64,000 bases of DNA from Microvirga puerhi (GCF_020089865.1 NZ_JAIRBM010000009.1:62001-126000); one strand, 5' to 3'. Counted from the stretch's first letter, positions 1-9,293 are shown. Notes: generated by a model not told the origin, from the letters alone. Made by a program: numbers and translations.

Positions 1-242
1 GGAGCCTTGCCGCCGCCACCGCGCCCTTCCTGGAAGCGGAACTCCACGTCTTCCTGGAACTTGCGGAGCTGCTCCTTCAGCACCTGATTCTCGTGCTGGA
101 GCTGCTCCATCTGCCCGGACATCTGCCGGAACTGGCTCTCAAGCCGGTTGAGACGCACGATGGCGTCGGCCGCGTCCTGCGCGAAGGCAGGCGCGGCAAG
201 GGACATCATGAAGACGAGGTAGACGATCAGGCGGCGCAGCAT
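1..242 (-). CDS. cpoB: Tol-Pal system protein CpoB/YbgF, N-terminal part (runs off the left edge)
   Basis: Periplasmic partner of the Tol-Pal system, known to coordinate septal peptidoglycan synthesis with outer-membrane constriction. The first 80 residues are visible: a signal peptide starting MLRRLIVYLVFMMSLAAPAF with likely cleavage at AFA-Q, then a heptad-rich coiled coil (RLNRLESQFRQMSGQMEQL) typical of the YbgF N-terminal trimerisation domain, then a Gly-rich linker where the window ends. The C-terminal TPR domain lies outside. It follows pal in the same direction, the conserved tol-pal order. Confidence 0.85.
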   Translation of the reverse strand, partial: MLRRLIVYLVFMMSLAAPAFAQDAADAIVRLNRLESQFRQMSGQMEQLQHENQVLKEQLRKFQEDVEFRFQEGRGGGGKA

Positions 243-366
243 TCTCGGGTACCGTGGAGGTCGCAACAAAGGTGCCGATAACACAAATGCGCCGCCACGG
301 CGAGATTGTGGCGGCGCAGCTCGGCCCTCCGTCGAACGGGAGGGAAAAGGTCTCATGCCAAGAGCC

Positions 367-870
367 TTACATTCCTGCGCCCGTGCTCAGGACCGTCACG
401 GCGCGGCGGTTCTGGGACCAGCAGGAGATGTCGTTGCAGACGGCCACAGGGCGCTCCTTACCGTAAGAAACGGTCCGCAGGCGGGAGGCATTGATGCCGC
501 GCGACACGAGGTAGTCGCGGACGTTCTGGGCGCGGCGGGCGCTGAGAGAGAAGTTGTATTCGCGGGTGCCGCGCTCGTCCGCATGGCCTTCGATGATGAA
601 GGTGTAGTTCGAATAGCGGTTGAGCCACTGGGCCTGCTTGTCGAGGGTGGCGATGCCTGTCGGGGTCAGGTCGGTCTGGTCGGTCTCGAAGAAGACGCGG
701 TCGCCGACATTGACGACGAAGTCCTGGGCGCTGCCCGGGGTGGCGGCTCCGCCGGCGCCGAACCCGCCCCCGGCTCCATCGGCCATTCCATCTTTGTTGG
801 ACGAACACGCCGCCGCCCCAAGGGCGAGGACGATGGCAGCGGCGAACTTGACGGCGCGCAACGTCATCAT
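367..870 (-). CDS. pal: Peptidoglycan-associated lipoprotein Pal
   Basis: Outer-membrane lipoprotein that binds peptidoglycan and is pulled to the division site by TolQRA/TolB. It has 167 aa. The signal peptide ends in a lipobox (LGAAAC), so Cys is the lipidated residue. The C-terminal OmpA-like domain shows the diaminopimelate-binding pattern (FIIEGHADERGTREYN, then LSARRAQNVRDYL). An in-frame TTG lies two codons upstream, but the ATG at 870 sits about 7 bases after AGGAGT and is preferred. Unusually, pal is not adjacent to tolB: about 4 kb of unrelated genes lies between them, so it probably has its own promoter in the 871-1117 gap. Confidence 0.96.
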   Translation of the reverse strand: MMTLRAVKFAAAIVLALGAAACSSNKDGMADGAGGGFGAGGAATPGSAQDFVVNVGDRVFFETDQTDLTPTGIATLDKQAQWLNRYSNYTFIIEGHADERGTREYNFSLSARRAQNVRDYLVSRGINASRLRTVSYGKERPVAVCNDISCWSQNRRAVTVLSTGAGM

Positions 871-1117
871 TGGCAATACTCCTTACACATACGTCTGCCG
901 AACGTTGTGTGATCTATATCGGGGGATGGTTAAGGGACGGTTCCGTCGATCCGGCGGGTAGAGGTGGGATTAAGGTGAATCGAATCCAGGTCGGGAAACC
1001 TGGGCTTAGCGTTAATTAGGAGTAAATACGGCAAAGAGTTGGCACCGCTCCGCCGCGACCCTTCGACCGTGGTCAGATACGGCGAAGCCGAAACGAGCCT
1101 TCGTGCGTTATGGGATT

Positions 1118-2626
1118 ATGACAGCTCCCCTTACGCCAAGACAGATCGAACCATTCGCGCAGGCGCCCGCGACGGACATCCGGTTGGAGCGCGCCTTTGC
1201 CCGGATTGCCGACAGCCACCTGCGTCAGGGCAATGCCATCGCCCTGCTGCGGGATGCGGGCGAAAACTACCCTGCCTGGCTTGAGGCCATTCGGAGCGCC
1301 CGCAGGGTCGTGCATTTCGAGAATTTCATCATCGCCGACGACCAGACCGGCCGCACTTTCGCCGACGCCTTGATGGAGCGGGCCCAGGCCGGCGTGAAGG
1401 TTCGGGTTCTCTACGACTGGCTCGGCTCCTCCTGGCGCGCGCTGCCCGGATTCTGGAACCGCCTGCGCCGTGCCGGCGTGGAGGTCAGGGTCTTCAATCC
1501 GCCCCGGCTGACCGATCCGCTCTGGATCCGCCGAAATCATCGCAAGGTCATCACGGTCGACGGCCGATTGGGTTTCGTGGCCGGTCTGTGCGTTTCGAAC
1601 GCCTGGGAAGGAAGCGACAGAGCGGATCCCTGGCGCGATACCGGCCTCTCCCTGGAAGGCCCTGTCGTCGCCGATCTGGACGCCGCCTTCGCCGATAGCT
1701 GGGCCCGCGCCGGCGGGCCTCTCGACTTAAGCGAGTTCCCGGATCCCGAGGCCATCCCGAAGGCCGGCACCGTGGCGGCGCGCGTTCTCTGCGGACAGCC
1801 CGGCATGTTCCGTACCTATCGGTTCGACCAGTTCGTCGCGGCGACGGCCCAGCGCAATCTCTGGCTCACCGACGCCTATTTCGTCGCCACGACATCCTAT
1901 GTGCAGGCTCTCGCGGAGGCAGCGCGGGACGGGGTCGACGTCCGCCTCCTCGTGCCCGGCGCCAGTGACGTGGCGATCCTCCAGCCGGTGGTTCGCGCCG
2001 GCTACCGATCCTTGATCGAGGCGGGAATCCGCGTCTTCGAATGGAACGGCTCCATGCTTCACGCGAAGACGGCGGTAGCCGACGGGCGTTGGGCGCGGGT
2101 CGGTTCAACCAATCTCAACCTCGCGAGCTGGGCCACCAATTGGGAGCTCGACGTCGTGGTCGAGGATCGCGACTTCGCCGGGGCCATGGAGGAGATGTAC
2201 CTGAAGGATCTCGCCAATGCGACCGAGATCGTTCCCGGCCTCCTGACGCGGCGCAAACAGTCGCAGAAGATGCGCTCGCGCCGCTTGCCGCGCCCCAGAA
2301 GAGGTGGCGTGCGGCGTCTGGCGGCGGGCGCGCTCGCCCTGAGCAACAGCATTGGCAGAACCGAAAACGCCCGCTCTCTCACAGCCACGGAGGCGAGCAG
2401 CATCGCGGTGATCGGCGCGGTGCTCTTGGCCCTGGCGGTCGTCGTCGCCCTCTTCCCGATCCTGATCGTCGTCCCCCTGGTGATCGGCCTTGTCTGGCTC
2501 GGCCTGGCTCTGATGATCCGGGCGTTTCGTCTCAAATGGCGCACCCGGATGCGGCGCCGGAAGCTCGAACAGCGCCGTCAGGCGGCGCGGATGGCAGGAT
2601 CCGTCGATTCCAGCCACAATTCGTGA
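1118..2626 (+). CDS. Phospholipase D-like protein (cardiolipin synthase family)
   Basis: 502 aa with two HKD motifs: NHRKVITVDGRLGFVAG near residue 150 and MLHAKTAVADGRWARVGSTN near residue 315. These are the two catalytic halves of a phosphatidyltransferase/phospholipase D fold. A C-terminal extension of about 130 aa is basic and carries two hydrophobic segments (around AVLLALAVVVALFPILIVV), so the enzyme is probably membrane-anchored. Classical Cls proteins carry their membrane segments at the N-terminus instead, so cardiolipin synthesis is likely but not certain. The ATG at 1118 is preferred over a GTG at 1103. It is the first gene of the block separating pal from tolB. Confidence 0.82.
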   Translation: MTAPLTPRQIEPFAQAPATDIRLERAFARIADSHLRQGNAIALLRDAGENYPAWLEAIRSARRVVHFENFIIADDQTGRTFADALMERAQAGVKVRVLYDWLGSSWRALPGFWNRLRRAGVEVRVFNPPRLTDPLWIRRNHRKVITVDGRLGFVAGLCVSNAWEGSDRADPWRDTGLSLEGPVVADLDAAFADSWARAGGPLDLSEFPDPEAIPKAGTVAARVLCGQPGMFRTYRFDQFVAATAQRNLWLTDAYFVATTSYVQALAEAARDGVDVRLLVPGASDVAILQPVVRAGYRSLIEAGIRVFEWNGSMLHAKTAVADGRWARVGSTNLNLASWATNWELDVVVEDRDFAGAMEEMYLKDLANATEIVPGLLTRRKQSQKMRSRRLPRPRRGGVRRLAAGALALSNSIGRTENARSLTATEASSIAVIGAVLLALAVVVALFPILIVVPLVIGLVWLGLALMIRAFRLKWRTRMRRRKLEQRRQAARMAGSVDSSHNS

Positions 2627-2720
2627 AAAGAAATGAAACCTACTGCCAAGCTTGAGTGTTGATTTGATACCTACCCTTAGGTCAGTCACCATAGGGGGGC
2701 TCTTTATCGAGGAGATCACC

Positions 2721-3341
2721 ATGGCAAGCGGCACTTCCCAAACGTCCGGATCCTTCGACCAATCGGAGGCAATGAGTGCGCTGCTGGCGCAGAACTGGTG
2801 GGCCGTCGCCCTTCGCGGTGTCTTCGCCATCATCTTCGCTCTGATCGCGCTGTTCGTGCCAGGAGCGACGATCCTGTCGCTGGTCCTGTTCTTCGCCGCC
2901 TATATGCTCGTGGATGGCGTCTTCAGCATCGTGTCCGCCATCCGGGCCGCCTCCCAACACCAACGCTGGGGCCTCCTCGTCCTGGAAGGGATCGTCGACA
3001 TCCTGGTCGGCGTCATCGCCTTCTCATGGCCGGGCCTGACGGTCGTGTTTTTCGTCACCCTGCTGGCGGTGTGGTCGCTGATCACCGGCGTCCTCGAAAT
3101 CGTTGCGGCGTTCAAGCTCAATCCGGCCTACGGACGCGGCTGGATGATCTTCAGCGGCATCGTGTCGATCCTGTTCGGTATCGCATTGCTGATCGCTCCG
3201 CTGATCGGTGCGGTGGTGCTCACTTGGTGGCTCGGCGTCTATGCCCTGATTTTCGGCATCACGCTCCTGGTCCTCGCCTTCAGGCTGAGGAGCCGCAAGG
3301 ACGTGACGCCCACGACGACCGCCATGCCGCGGGGCGCCTGA
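2721..3341 (+). CDS. hdeD: HdeD family membrane protein
   Basis: 206 aa, with about six hydrophobic segments in three pairs, the DUF308/HdeD pattern. It starts with a polar N-terminus, then NWWAVALRGVFAIIFALIAL. HdeD proteins are inner-membrane proteins linked to acid resistance in enterobacteria; the molecular role is unknown and the acid link is only by family. The start is the ATG at 2721, preceded by GAGGAG. It is co-oriented with the phospholipase D-like gene 94 bases upstream. Confidence 0.85.
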   Translation: MASGTSQTSGSFDQSEAMSALLAQNWWAVALRGVFAIIFALIALFVPGATILSLVLFFAAYMLVDGVFSIVSAIRAASQHQRWGLLVLEGIVDILVGVIAFSWPGLTVVFFVTLLAVWSLITGVLEIVAAFKLNPAYGRGWMIFSGIVSILFGIALLIAPLIGAVVLTWWLGVYALIFGITLLVLAFRLRSRKDVTPTTTAMPRGA

Positions 3342-3353
3342 GCGTCCGTCACT

Positions 3354-3971
3354 TTAGGCCGACGCGTCCCGCAGGGTCCGATCGAGCATTGCAGCGCAGG
3401 CCCTCAAAGGCACTGCGCTCTGGCTCGCTTTGGCCATCGCCATGGAACCCGAATAGGCGGCCACCACGAAGGTGGCCGTTTCTTCCGCATCAAGAGAGAT
3501 CAGACGCCCCTGGCCCTGGTCGGCCCGGATCCGGTCAGCGATCGCCCAGCGCCAGCGCACGAAGATGGCGTCGATCGCGGCCCTGAAGTCCTCATCCTGC
3601 CGGGACAATTCGAGCGCCAGATTGTTGAGCGGGCAGCCTGAGACCGCCCCGCGCTCCTCCAGCTCCGTCGCAATGGAATTAAAGACGGCCTGAATCCCCT
3701 CCGCAGCGGCGGCTGCCGTGCGCACCGGGGAGATCCAGGTTTCCTCCACCGCGTCCGCGACGCGATGTTCCAGGACCGCGAGAGCCAGATCCTTCTTGGT
3801 CGGGAAATGATGTGAGAGCGCACCGCCGGAAGCACCGGCATCGCGTTTCAGATCGTGCATGGACGTCGCGGCATATCCATGCGTGCAGAACGCCGCGTAA
3901 GCCGTATCCAGAACTTTCCGCCGAAAGCCTTCCGGATCGTTCGTTCGTCCCTGTCCGTCGGACTTCGCCAT
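3354..3971 (-). CDS. TetR family transcriptional repressor
   Basis: 205 aa. The N-terminal TetR helix-turn-helix is clear (RRKVLDTAYAAFCTHGYAA, then GALSHHFPTKKDLALAVL). The C-terminal half is an effector domain of the type seen in short-chain or electrophile-responsive TetR proteins (SGCPLNNLALELSRQDEDFR). The gene diverges from a NIPSNAP gene, and the 95-bp gap holds two palindromes that fit a TetR operator, so it very likely represses itself and the NIPSNAP gene. The ATG at 3971 has GGGAGAGG upstream. The ligand is unknown. Confidence 0.9.
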   Translation of the reverse strand: MAKSDGQGRTNDPEGFRRKVLDTAYAAFCTHGYAATSMHDLKRDAGASGGALSHHFPTKKDLALAVLEHRVADAVEETWISPVRTAAAAAEGIQAVFNSIATELEERGAVSGCPLNNLALELSRQDEDFRAAIDAIFVRWRWAIADRIRADQGQGRLISLDAEETATFVVAAYSGSMAMAKASQSAVPLRACAAMLDRTLRDASA

Positions 3972-4001
3972 TGTTCCTCTCCCTGCCGTGAAAATAGCAG
4001 G

Positions 4002-4030
4002 TTGACAGAACAGGACAAGCGTCCTGTATT
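4002..4030 (+). promoter_or_regulatory. Predicted sigma-70-type promoter of the NIPSNAP gene
   Basis: A perfect -35 hexamer TTGACA (4002-4007), a 17-base spacer and a -10-like TGTATT (4025-4030) lie 37 bases before the ATG at 4067. The first palindromic operator occupies the spacer, so bound repressor would block RNA polymerase. Confidence 0.6.
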
Positions 4031-4055
4031 GCAGAACAGGACGCTCGTCCTGTTC
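4010..4055. promoter_or_regulatory. Tandem palindromic operators between tetR and the NIPSNAP gene
   Basis: Two palindromes share the same arm. Site 1 is ACAGGAC-AAGC-GTCCTGT (4010-4027). Site 2 is GAACAGGAC-GCTC-GTCCTGTTC (4034-4055), with 9-bp perfect arms. Centres are 26 bp apart. Two copies of the same dyad between a TetR gene and its divergent neighbour are what a cooperative dimer-of-dimers operator would look like. Confidence 0.8.
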
Positions 4056-4066
4056 AGGAGAAAAAT

Positions 4067-4840
4067 ATGGATCTCGAAGTGGTGGACGCCCGCAATCCGA
4101 CGGCAGCAACAGGCGAGGACGCCATCGTGGAATTGCGCCGGTATCGCCTGCACCGGGAGGCGCGCGATCGCTTGATCGATCTTTTCGACCGCGCCTTCGT
4201 CGAGCCTCAGGAAGAAGTGGGCATGCGGGTCATCGGCCAATTCCGCGACCTCGATGATCCCGACAGCTTTGTCTGGCTTCGCGGCTTCGCCGACATGGCG
4301 ACACGCGCCGAAGCCCTCGCCGCCTTCTATGGTGGACCCGTCTGGGCGGCGCATCGGGATCAGGCCAACGGCACGATGATCAATTCCGACAACGTGCTTC
4401 TTCTCCGGCCCGCCCAGCCGGGCGACGGCTTCCCGCCCGCCGTTCATCCCCGCGCCGCAATCGGCCAGGAGGTCGGAGCGCCCGGCTTGATCGTGGCGAC
4501 GATCTGCTCCCTCGCACCGCAGAAGGAGGATGCCTTTGCCTCCTTCTTCAAGGACAAGGTCCGACCGCAGCTGGAAAAGGCGGGGGCCAGGATCTTCGCC
4601 TCCTTCGTGACCGAGCGAAGCCCGAACACCTTTCCGCGCCTTCCGGTCCGGGAGGGCGAGACCGTTTTCGTATGGTTCTCAGGCTTTGCCGATCTCGCGG
4701 CCTATGACCACCATCTGGCCGCTCTCGCGGCGTCCGAAGCGTGGGTCCGGACGGTCGATCCTGAATTCGAACAATGGATCTGGCGTCCGCGGGAGATCTC
4801 CCGCCTCGTTCCGACGGCGCGCTCGTCGCTGCGCGCCTGA
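4067..4840 (+). CDS. NIPSNAP family protein (two ferredoxin-like dimeric alpha-beta barrel domains)
   Basis: 257 aa. Two similar halves each begin with the NIPSNAP-type strand (VELRRYRLHREARDRLIDLF; later IVATICSLAPQKEDAFASFF) and include the F-W-L-R-G-F-A-D type motif (SFVWLRGFADMATRAEALAA; VFVWFSGFADLAAYDHHLAA). NIPSNAP-domain proteins are small-molecule-binding or ligand-modifying proteins of poorly known function. It is controlled from a promoter overlapping the double operator, so it is probably the main target of the divergent TetR. A role in detoxification is inference only. Confidence 0.83.
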   Translation: MDLEVVDARNPTAATGEDAIVELRRYRLHREARDRLIDLFDRAFVEPQEEVGMRVIGQFRDLDDPDSFVWLRGFADMATRAEALAAFYGGPVWAAHRDQANGTMINSDNVLLLRPAQPGDGFPPAVHPRAAIGQEVGAPGLIVATICSLAPQKEDAFASFFKDKVRPQLEKAGARIFASFVTERSPNTFPRLPVREGETVFVWFSGFADLAAYDHHLAALAASEAWVRTVDPEFEQWIWRPREISRLVPTARSSLRA

Positions 4841-4848
4841 ATGAAGAA

Positions 4849-4868
4849 GGGGCGCCCGAGGCGCCCCT
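4849..4868. terminator. Hairpin between the convergent NIPSNAP and tolB genes
   Basis: GGGGCGCC-CGA-GGCGCCCC forms an 8-bp GC stem. Read on the minus strand it is followed by CTTCTTC, giving a modest U-rich tail just after the tolB stop. It probably serves both directions. Confidence 0.6.
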
Positions 4869-4874
4869 GTTCGA

Positions 4875-6218
4875 TCAGTTCTGAGCCCTGCTCTCGCTCA
4901 GGAGCGGCGACCAGGTCGGGTCCGACGCATAGGACGGCGTCGGGACCGGCTGCTCGACGCGGCCGGTGATGTCGACCATGTAGAGCTTTCCGCCCGCCTG
5001 CCCGCCGGGATCGCGGAAGAACAGGATGTACTGCCCGTTCGGCGCCCAGGTCGGGCTCTCGTTATGGAAGCCTTCCGTCAGGATGCGCTCGCCCGAGCCG
5101 TCCGGCTTCATGATACCGATGGCGAATCCGCCGGCGCGGCGCTTGGTGAAGGCGATGTAATCGCCCCGCGGCGACCAGGCCGGCTGGGAATAGGAGCCGT
5201 CGCCGAAGGAGATGCGGCGCTGGTTCGAGCCGTCCGCTGCCATGGCGTAAACCTGCTGCGTGCCGCCTCGGTCGCTCTCGAACACGATCTGCGATCCGTC
5301 CGGCGAGTAGGATGGCGAGGTATCGATGGCGGCGGTGGAGGTCAACCGGGTGGTGGCGCGGGAGTTCAGGTCCATCATGAAGATGTTGGCATTGCCGCCC
5401 TGCTGCAGGCTCATGACGATGCGCTGCCCATCGGGGGAGAAGCGCGGGCTCGAGGTCATGTCGGGGAAGTTGCCGACGACCTGACGGGAGCCGGTCTCGA
5501 GATTGATCACCTGCACGCGCGGCTGCTGGCCCTCGACCTGCGACATGTAGGTGATGTCCTGGGAGGCGGGCGAATAGCGCGGGGTCACGACGAGGGAGTC
5601 ACCCTGCGTGAGGAAACGGACATTCGCTCCATCCTGATCCATGATGGCGAGGCGCTTGCGGCGGTTCTCCTTCGGGCCGGATTCGTCCACGAACACGATG
5701 CGCGTATCGAAGAAGCCGCCGAAGCCAGTGAGCTTGCTGTAGACCGAGTCGGAGATGATGTGGCCGACCCGGCGCCAGAAATTCGGGTCCGTCATGTATT
5801 GCTGGCCGGTCAGCTGCTGGCCCGTATCCACGTCCCAGAGCCGGAACTCGGCCTTGAGGCGTCCCGAGGGATCACGGGTCACGCGGCCGGTCACCAGCGC
5901 CTGGGCGCCCGCGAGCTTCCAGGCCTCGAAGCGCGGCGCCACGTCGAAGGCCGGACGCTCCGGAAAGCGCGACCGGTCGAGCGGCGCGAAATAGCCCGAG
6001 CGCTGCAGGTTGCTCGAAATGATCCCCGAGACCCGCTGGCCGAGATCGCCCTCGCCCGCGAAGTCCGCGACGGCGATCGGCATGGGCTGGAACTGGCCGC
6101 CCGGTCCGACGCGGAAGGATAGCTCTGCGTGTGCGACAGGAGCCACTGCAACGATCGACAAGACAAAGGTCAGGACAACTGCAAGACGGGACACGGTACG
6201 AGTGATCATGGCTTTCAT
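4875..6218 (-). CDS. tolB: Tol-Pal system beta-propeller protein TolB
   Basis: Periplasmic protein linking TolA to Pal. It has about 447 aa: signal peptide ([20 protein letters not shown] ending AHA), an N-terminal D1 domain ([20 protein letters not shown]) and a C-terminal six-bladed propeller with repeated PD40 motifs ([51 protein letters not shown]). In-frame ATGs at 6227, 6218 and 6209 are all possible. Anything further upstream would overlap tolA, which stops at 6236. It is the last gene of the tolQRAB run; pal is displaced by about 4 kb. Confidence 0.95.
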   Translation of the reverse strand: MKAMITRTVSRLAVVLTFVLSIVAVAPVAHAELSFRVGPGGQFQPMPIAVADFAGEGDLGQRVSGIISSNLQRSGYFAPLDRSRFPERPAFDVAPRFEAWKLAGAQALVTGRVTRDPSGRLKAEFRLWDVDTGQQLTGQQYMTDPNFWRRVGHIISDSVYSKLTGFGGFFDTRIVFVDESGPKENRRKRLAIMDQDGANVRFLTQGDSLVVTPRYSPASQDITYMSQVEGQQPRVQVINLETGSRQVVGNFPDMTSSPRFSPDGQRIVMSLQQGGNANIFMMDLNSRATTRLTSTAAIDTSPSYSPDGSQIVFESDRGGTQQVYAMAADGSNQRRISFGDGSYSQPAWSPRGDYIAFTKRRAGGFAIGIMKPDGSGERILTEGFHNESPTWAPNGQYILFFRDPGGQAGGKLYMVDITGRVEQPVPTPSYASDPTWSPLLSESRAQN

Positions 6219-6235
6219 CTTAAGCATGAGGGGCT

Positions 6236-7354
6236 TCAGATCATGGGATCGAAATAGACCTTCAGCATTTTCCAATCGGAATACTGAGGGGCGTACTGAG
6301 CAGGGATACGATAGGGAGCACATCGACGAACGGCGCGCAGGGCCGCATCGGCAATGGCACGATCAGTTGAATTCGGTCCGCTCTGAACAACAGAAGGATC
6401 TTGTGTCAGCGTTCCATCTGGATTGAGGCGCACGTCGAGCAACGGAGCGACTGTATTTCCGGCAGATGCGCTGATCGGTGGGGTAAAGCAGCGTCTCATC
6501 TGCTCTTGAAGAATTCCCATCAGCGCATCGCGTTGGCTCGGATTGAGCTTCGCAGCCGTTCCGGTCGCGGTGCCGAGCGAGGCGGTCTTTTGAACCTCCG
6601 CTCCGGTCGCGCCCGTCGACTGGTTGCGCTCCTTGTTCTCCAGGAACTGCTTGAGGTCGCCCATGTCGAGTTTCTTGGCGACCTGCGCTTCCTTGCGGGC
6701 CTTGGCCTCCGCTTCGGCCTTGGCCTTCGCTTCCGCAATCTTCTTGGCTTCAGCCTCCGCCTTGGCTTTCGCTTCGGCCTCTGCCTTCGCCTTGGCTTCC
6801 GCGAGCTTCTTGGCTTCGGCCTGAGCCTTTGCCTCGGCTTCCGCCTTGGCCTTCGCTTCAGCTTCCGCCTTGGCCTTCTCGGCGGCTTTGGCGCGCTCGA
6901 TGGCCTCCGCCTCGGCCTTGGCCTCGGTGAGCTTCTTCTCTTCCTCGAGCGCCTTGGCCTTCGCCTCGGCTTCGGCCTGGCTCGGCTTCGGCGGCGGTGG
7001 GGGCTGGGCGGCGACCGGTTCTTCCTTCTCGGCCACCTTCATCTCTTCAGGCCGCTTCGGCGGCGCGGGCGCATCGCGCTTGTCCTCGCCGGGATCGCGC
7101 TGCTCGGTCTTGTCGGCCACGCGCTCGGCCCGGGGCTTGGGCTGCGGCAGCACTTCCTTGGCGGTCTTCTCGCCCTTGGTGATCTGGGAGAACTGGTTGT
7201 CGGTGATGACCTCGACCGGGATGCCTTCCTCGGCGTCGGGGAATTCGCGAACGGATGAGAGACCGACCAGGGCCGCGGCCAGGAGCACCACATGGGTGGC
7301 GCCCGAGACCCAGAAGCCCGGTTCGGAGGTGTTGAATTTCAGCTTCAACGCCAC
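6236..7354 (-). CDS. tolA: Cell envelope integrity protein TolA
   Basis: 372 aa. Domain I is an N-terminal membrane anchor ([16 protein letters not shown]). Domain II, roughly residues 60-260, starts Pro-rich ([10 protein letters not shown]) and becomes a long Ala/Lys/Glu helix built from repeats of the [14 protein letters not shown] kind. Domain III is a TolA/TonB-type C-terminal domain with two cysteines (MRRCFTPP and VRRCAPYR) that could form a disulfide. The start is inferred to be the GTG at 7354 after GGGGTAGGGG. A longer frame would run back into tolR, which ends at 7374. It spans the periplasm and couples TolQR energy to TolB/Pal. Confidence 0.93.
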   Translation of the reverse strand: MALKLKFNTSEPGFWVSGATHVVLLAAALVGLSSVREFPDAEEGIPVEVITDNQFSQITKGEKTAKEVLPQPKPRAERVADKTEQRDPGEDKRDAPAPPKRPEEMKVAEKEEPVAAQPPPPPKPSQAEAEAKAKALEEEKKLTEAKAEAEAIERAKAAEKAKAEAEAKAKAEAEAKAQAEAKKLAEAKAKAEAEAKAKAEAEAKKIAEAKAKAEAEAKARKEAQVAKKLDMGDLKQFLENKERNQSTGATGAEVQKTASLGTATGTAAKLNPSQRDALMGILQEQMRRCFTPPISASAGNTVAPLLDVRLNPDGTLTQDPSVVQSGPNSTDRAIADAALRAVRRCAPYRIPAQYAPQYSDWKMLKVYFDPMI

Positions 7355-7373
7355 GGTCTCGCCCCTACCCCGC

Positions 7374-7823
7374 TCAGCGCTGATCCGGCTCCGTGACAAG
7401 CGCGACGCGCTTGTATCCGGCCCCGGTGACGATGGACATGACCTGGGCGACACGGCCGTAATCGACCTTCTTGTCGCCGCGCACGAAGACGCGCTCGTCG
7501 AGACCGCTCTTGGCGACCTCGGCCAGCTTGCCGACGATGGCATCGTCGGGGAGTTCGGTTTCGCCCATGTAGACCTGCCCCGTCGCCTTGATGGACAGGG
7601 TCACGGGCTTAGCATCCATGTTGAGGGGCGCCGCCTTCGTCTGAGGCAGATCGAGCGGCACGCCGGCCGTCATCATGGGGGCCGCCACCATGAAGATGAT
7701 GAGCAGCACCAGCATGACGTCGATGAACGGCGTCATGTTGATCTCGTTCATGGCACCGCCCCGGTGGGAGCGCCGGCGGCGACGGGAGCCGCCGCCCTTG
7801 GCCATGCCTGCGGTCGAAGCCAT
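7374..7823 (-). CDS. tolR: Tol-Pal proton channel subunit TolR
   Basis: 149 aa of the ExbD/TolR family. After a basic Ser/Arg-rich cytoplasmic N-terminus comes the single transmembrane helix with the essential aspartate (NMTPFIDVMLVLLIIFMVAA), then a periplasmic domain. The start is the ATG at 7823, directly behind AAGGAGGATTGGGG. Only 12 bases separate it from the tolQ stop, so translation is probably coupled. Confidence 0.95.
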   Translation of the reverse strand: MASTAGMAKGGGSRRRRRSHRGGAMNEINMTPFIDVMLVLLIIFMVAAPMMTAGVPLDLPQTKAAPLNMDAKPVTLSIKATGQVYMGETELPDDAIVGKLAEVAKSGLDERVFVRGDKKVDYGRVAQVMSIVTGAGYKRVALVTEPDQR

Positions 7824-7835
7824 CCCCAATCCTCC

Positions 7836-8555
7836 TTAGGCCGCGAGCGCGATGCGCTCGTCGATCTGGCGCGAGAGGATGGCGGAGAACTCGTCGGCGA
7901 AGCCTTCGAGCCGCGACTGGAGCTTGCTCACCTCGCTCTGGAGCTTGTTGTAGGCGAGCACCGCCGGAATGGCTGCGAAGAGACCGATTGCGGTCGCGAA
8001 GAGGGCCTCGGCGATGCCGGGCGCCACGACCGCGAGGCTCGTGCTCTTGGACGCCGCGATCGAAGTGAAGGAATTCATGATGCCGACCACCGTGCCGAAG
8101 AGGCCGATATAGGGGCCGGCCGAACCGATGGAGGCGAGGACCGTCAGCTTGGAATCGAGGCGCTCGACCTCGCGCTGGATGGTCACGTCGAGGACCTTGT
8201 CGATGCGCTGGGACAAGCTCTGGAAGGAGCGCCCGGAGCCCTCGAAGGACCGCTTCCACTCCCGCATGGCGGCGACGAACACCGCGGCGAGGCCCGTTGC
8301 CGGGCGGCTCTGGAGCGAGCGGAACAACTCCTCCAGCGACTGGCCCGACCAGAACACCTCCTCGAAGCGGTTCATGGCGCGCTTGGTGCGGGCATAGAGC
8401 AGGGTCTTGTCGATGATGATCGCCCAGCACCAGACGGAGGCGCCGAGGAGACCGAGCATCACGAGCTTGACGATGAAATGCGCCTGCCAGAACAGGCCGA
8501 ATAGAGACATATCGTGGGCCACAGGGACTGCCTGGGCCACATCCGCCGGATTCAT
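7836..8555 (-). CDS. tolQ: Tol-Pal proton channel subunit TolQ
   Basis: 239 aa of the MotA/TolQ/ExbB family. Helix 1 is near residues 15-40 (WQAHFIVKLVMLGLLGASVW); two further helices carry the conserved channel stretch SIGSAGPYIGLFGTVVGIMN and GIAEALFATAIGLFAAIPAV. The start is the ATG at 8555 (MNPADVAQ), with GAGGAGCGGGG upstream. Upstream in-frame codons are Arg-rich and unlike the family. It lies 285 bases downstream of ybgC and probably begins the tolQRAB transcript. Confidence 0.95.
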   Translation of the reverse strand: MNPADVAQAVPVAHDMSLFGLFWQAHFIVKLVMLGLLGASVWCWAIIIDKTLLYARTKRAMNRFEEVFWSGQSLEELFRSLQSRPATGLAAVFVAAMREWKRSFEGSGRSFQSLSQRIDKVLDVTIQREVERLDSKLTVLASIGSAGPYIGLFGTVVGIMNSFTSIAASKSTSLAVVAPGIAEALFATAIGLFAAIPAVLAYNKLQSEVSKLQSRLEGFADEFSAILSRQIDERIALAA

Positions 8556-8840
8556 TTTTCGAGTCCCCGCTCCTCGAGCGGCCCGGAACCGGGCTCGCCG
8601 CCTTGGTAGGAAAATCTTGTGCGTTTCATTGTTCGTTCGCGCCTGAATCTGTCGAAAATAAGGGCGCGCGGCCAAGGGACGCCGATCTTCCCGATCCGTT
8701 ACATGTTAAGCACACATCAAGGTTAAGGGTTGGTTTAAAGGCCGCCGGCCAAGGGCGATATGCCGCGACCGGAGATGCGCGGCGGGCACGAAGTCCAGAG
8801 CATTTCCGATCGCTATCGGGCTGTGGGGCAGTCCCCTCGC

Positions 8841-9285
8841 CTACTCGGCAAGTGGCGTCAGGGCAGACCGCAATTCGTCCGGAATCCGAACCGCCCGGCC
8901 GCCCCTAACGGCCGCCACGGTCACCTCGGCCGTCACGAGGATGTCCTCGCCGCGCCGCACCTCTTGGAACAGGGTCATCGAGGCGCCGCGCATCTCCTTG
9001 GGCCGCGTGACGATGGTCAGGACATCGTCCATCAGGGCAGCACCCAGGAAGTCGATCGCCATCTTGCGCACCACGAAGGCGAGGCCGCCCATCTCGGTGT
9101 GAAGGTCCGACTGCGCCACCTCCGCCGCCCGCAAAAGCTCGGTGCGTCCCCGCTCCATGAAGCGCAGATAGCTGGCGTGGTAGACGCGCGCCGAGAAATC
9201 CGTGTCCTCGTAATAGACGCGGATGGGCAGAAGATGCGTATCGCCGACGAGGCGGCCGGAGAGAACGGGGGGGATGTCAGGCCGC

Positions 9286-9293
<8 letters not shown>
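8841..9293 (-). CDS. ybgC: Tol-Pal-associated acyl-CoA thioesterase YbgC
   Basis: 150 aa hotdog-fold thioesterase. The active-site region [20 protein letters not shown] carries the 4HBT Y-x-D-T-D pattern with the catalytic Asp, followed by [12 protein letters not shown]. The start at 9293 (MTERPDIP) overlaps the ruvB stop region by 8 bases; an ATG two codons upstream (9299) is equally possible. YbgC hydrolyses short or medium acyl-CoA, or acyl-ACP, near the membrane and classically heads the tol cluster, as here. Confidence 0.9.

Noticed and set aside
6650..6960. Tandem DNA repeat array or CRISPR-like pattern
   Set aside because: The repeats encode the Ala/Lys/Glu helix of TolA domain II and are protein-level repeats without spacers.
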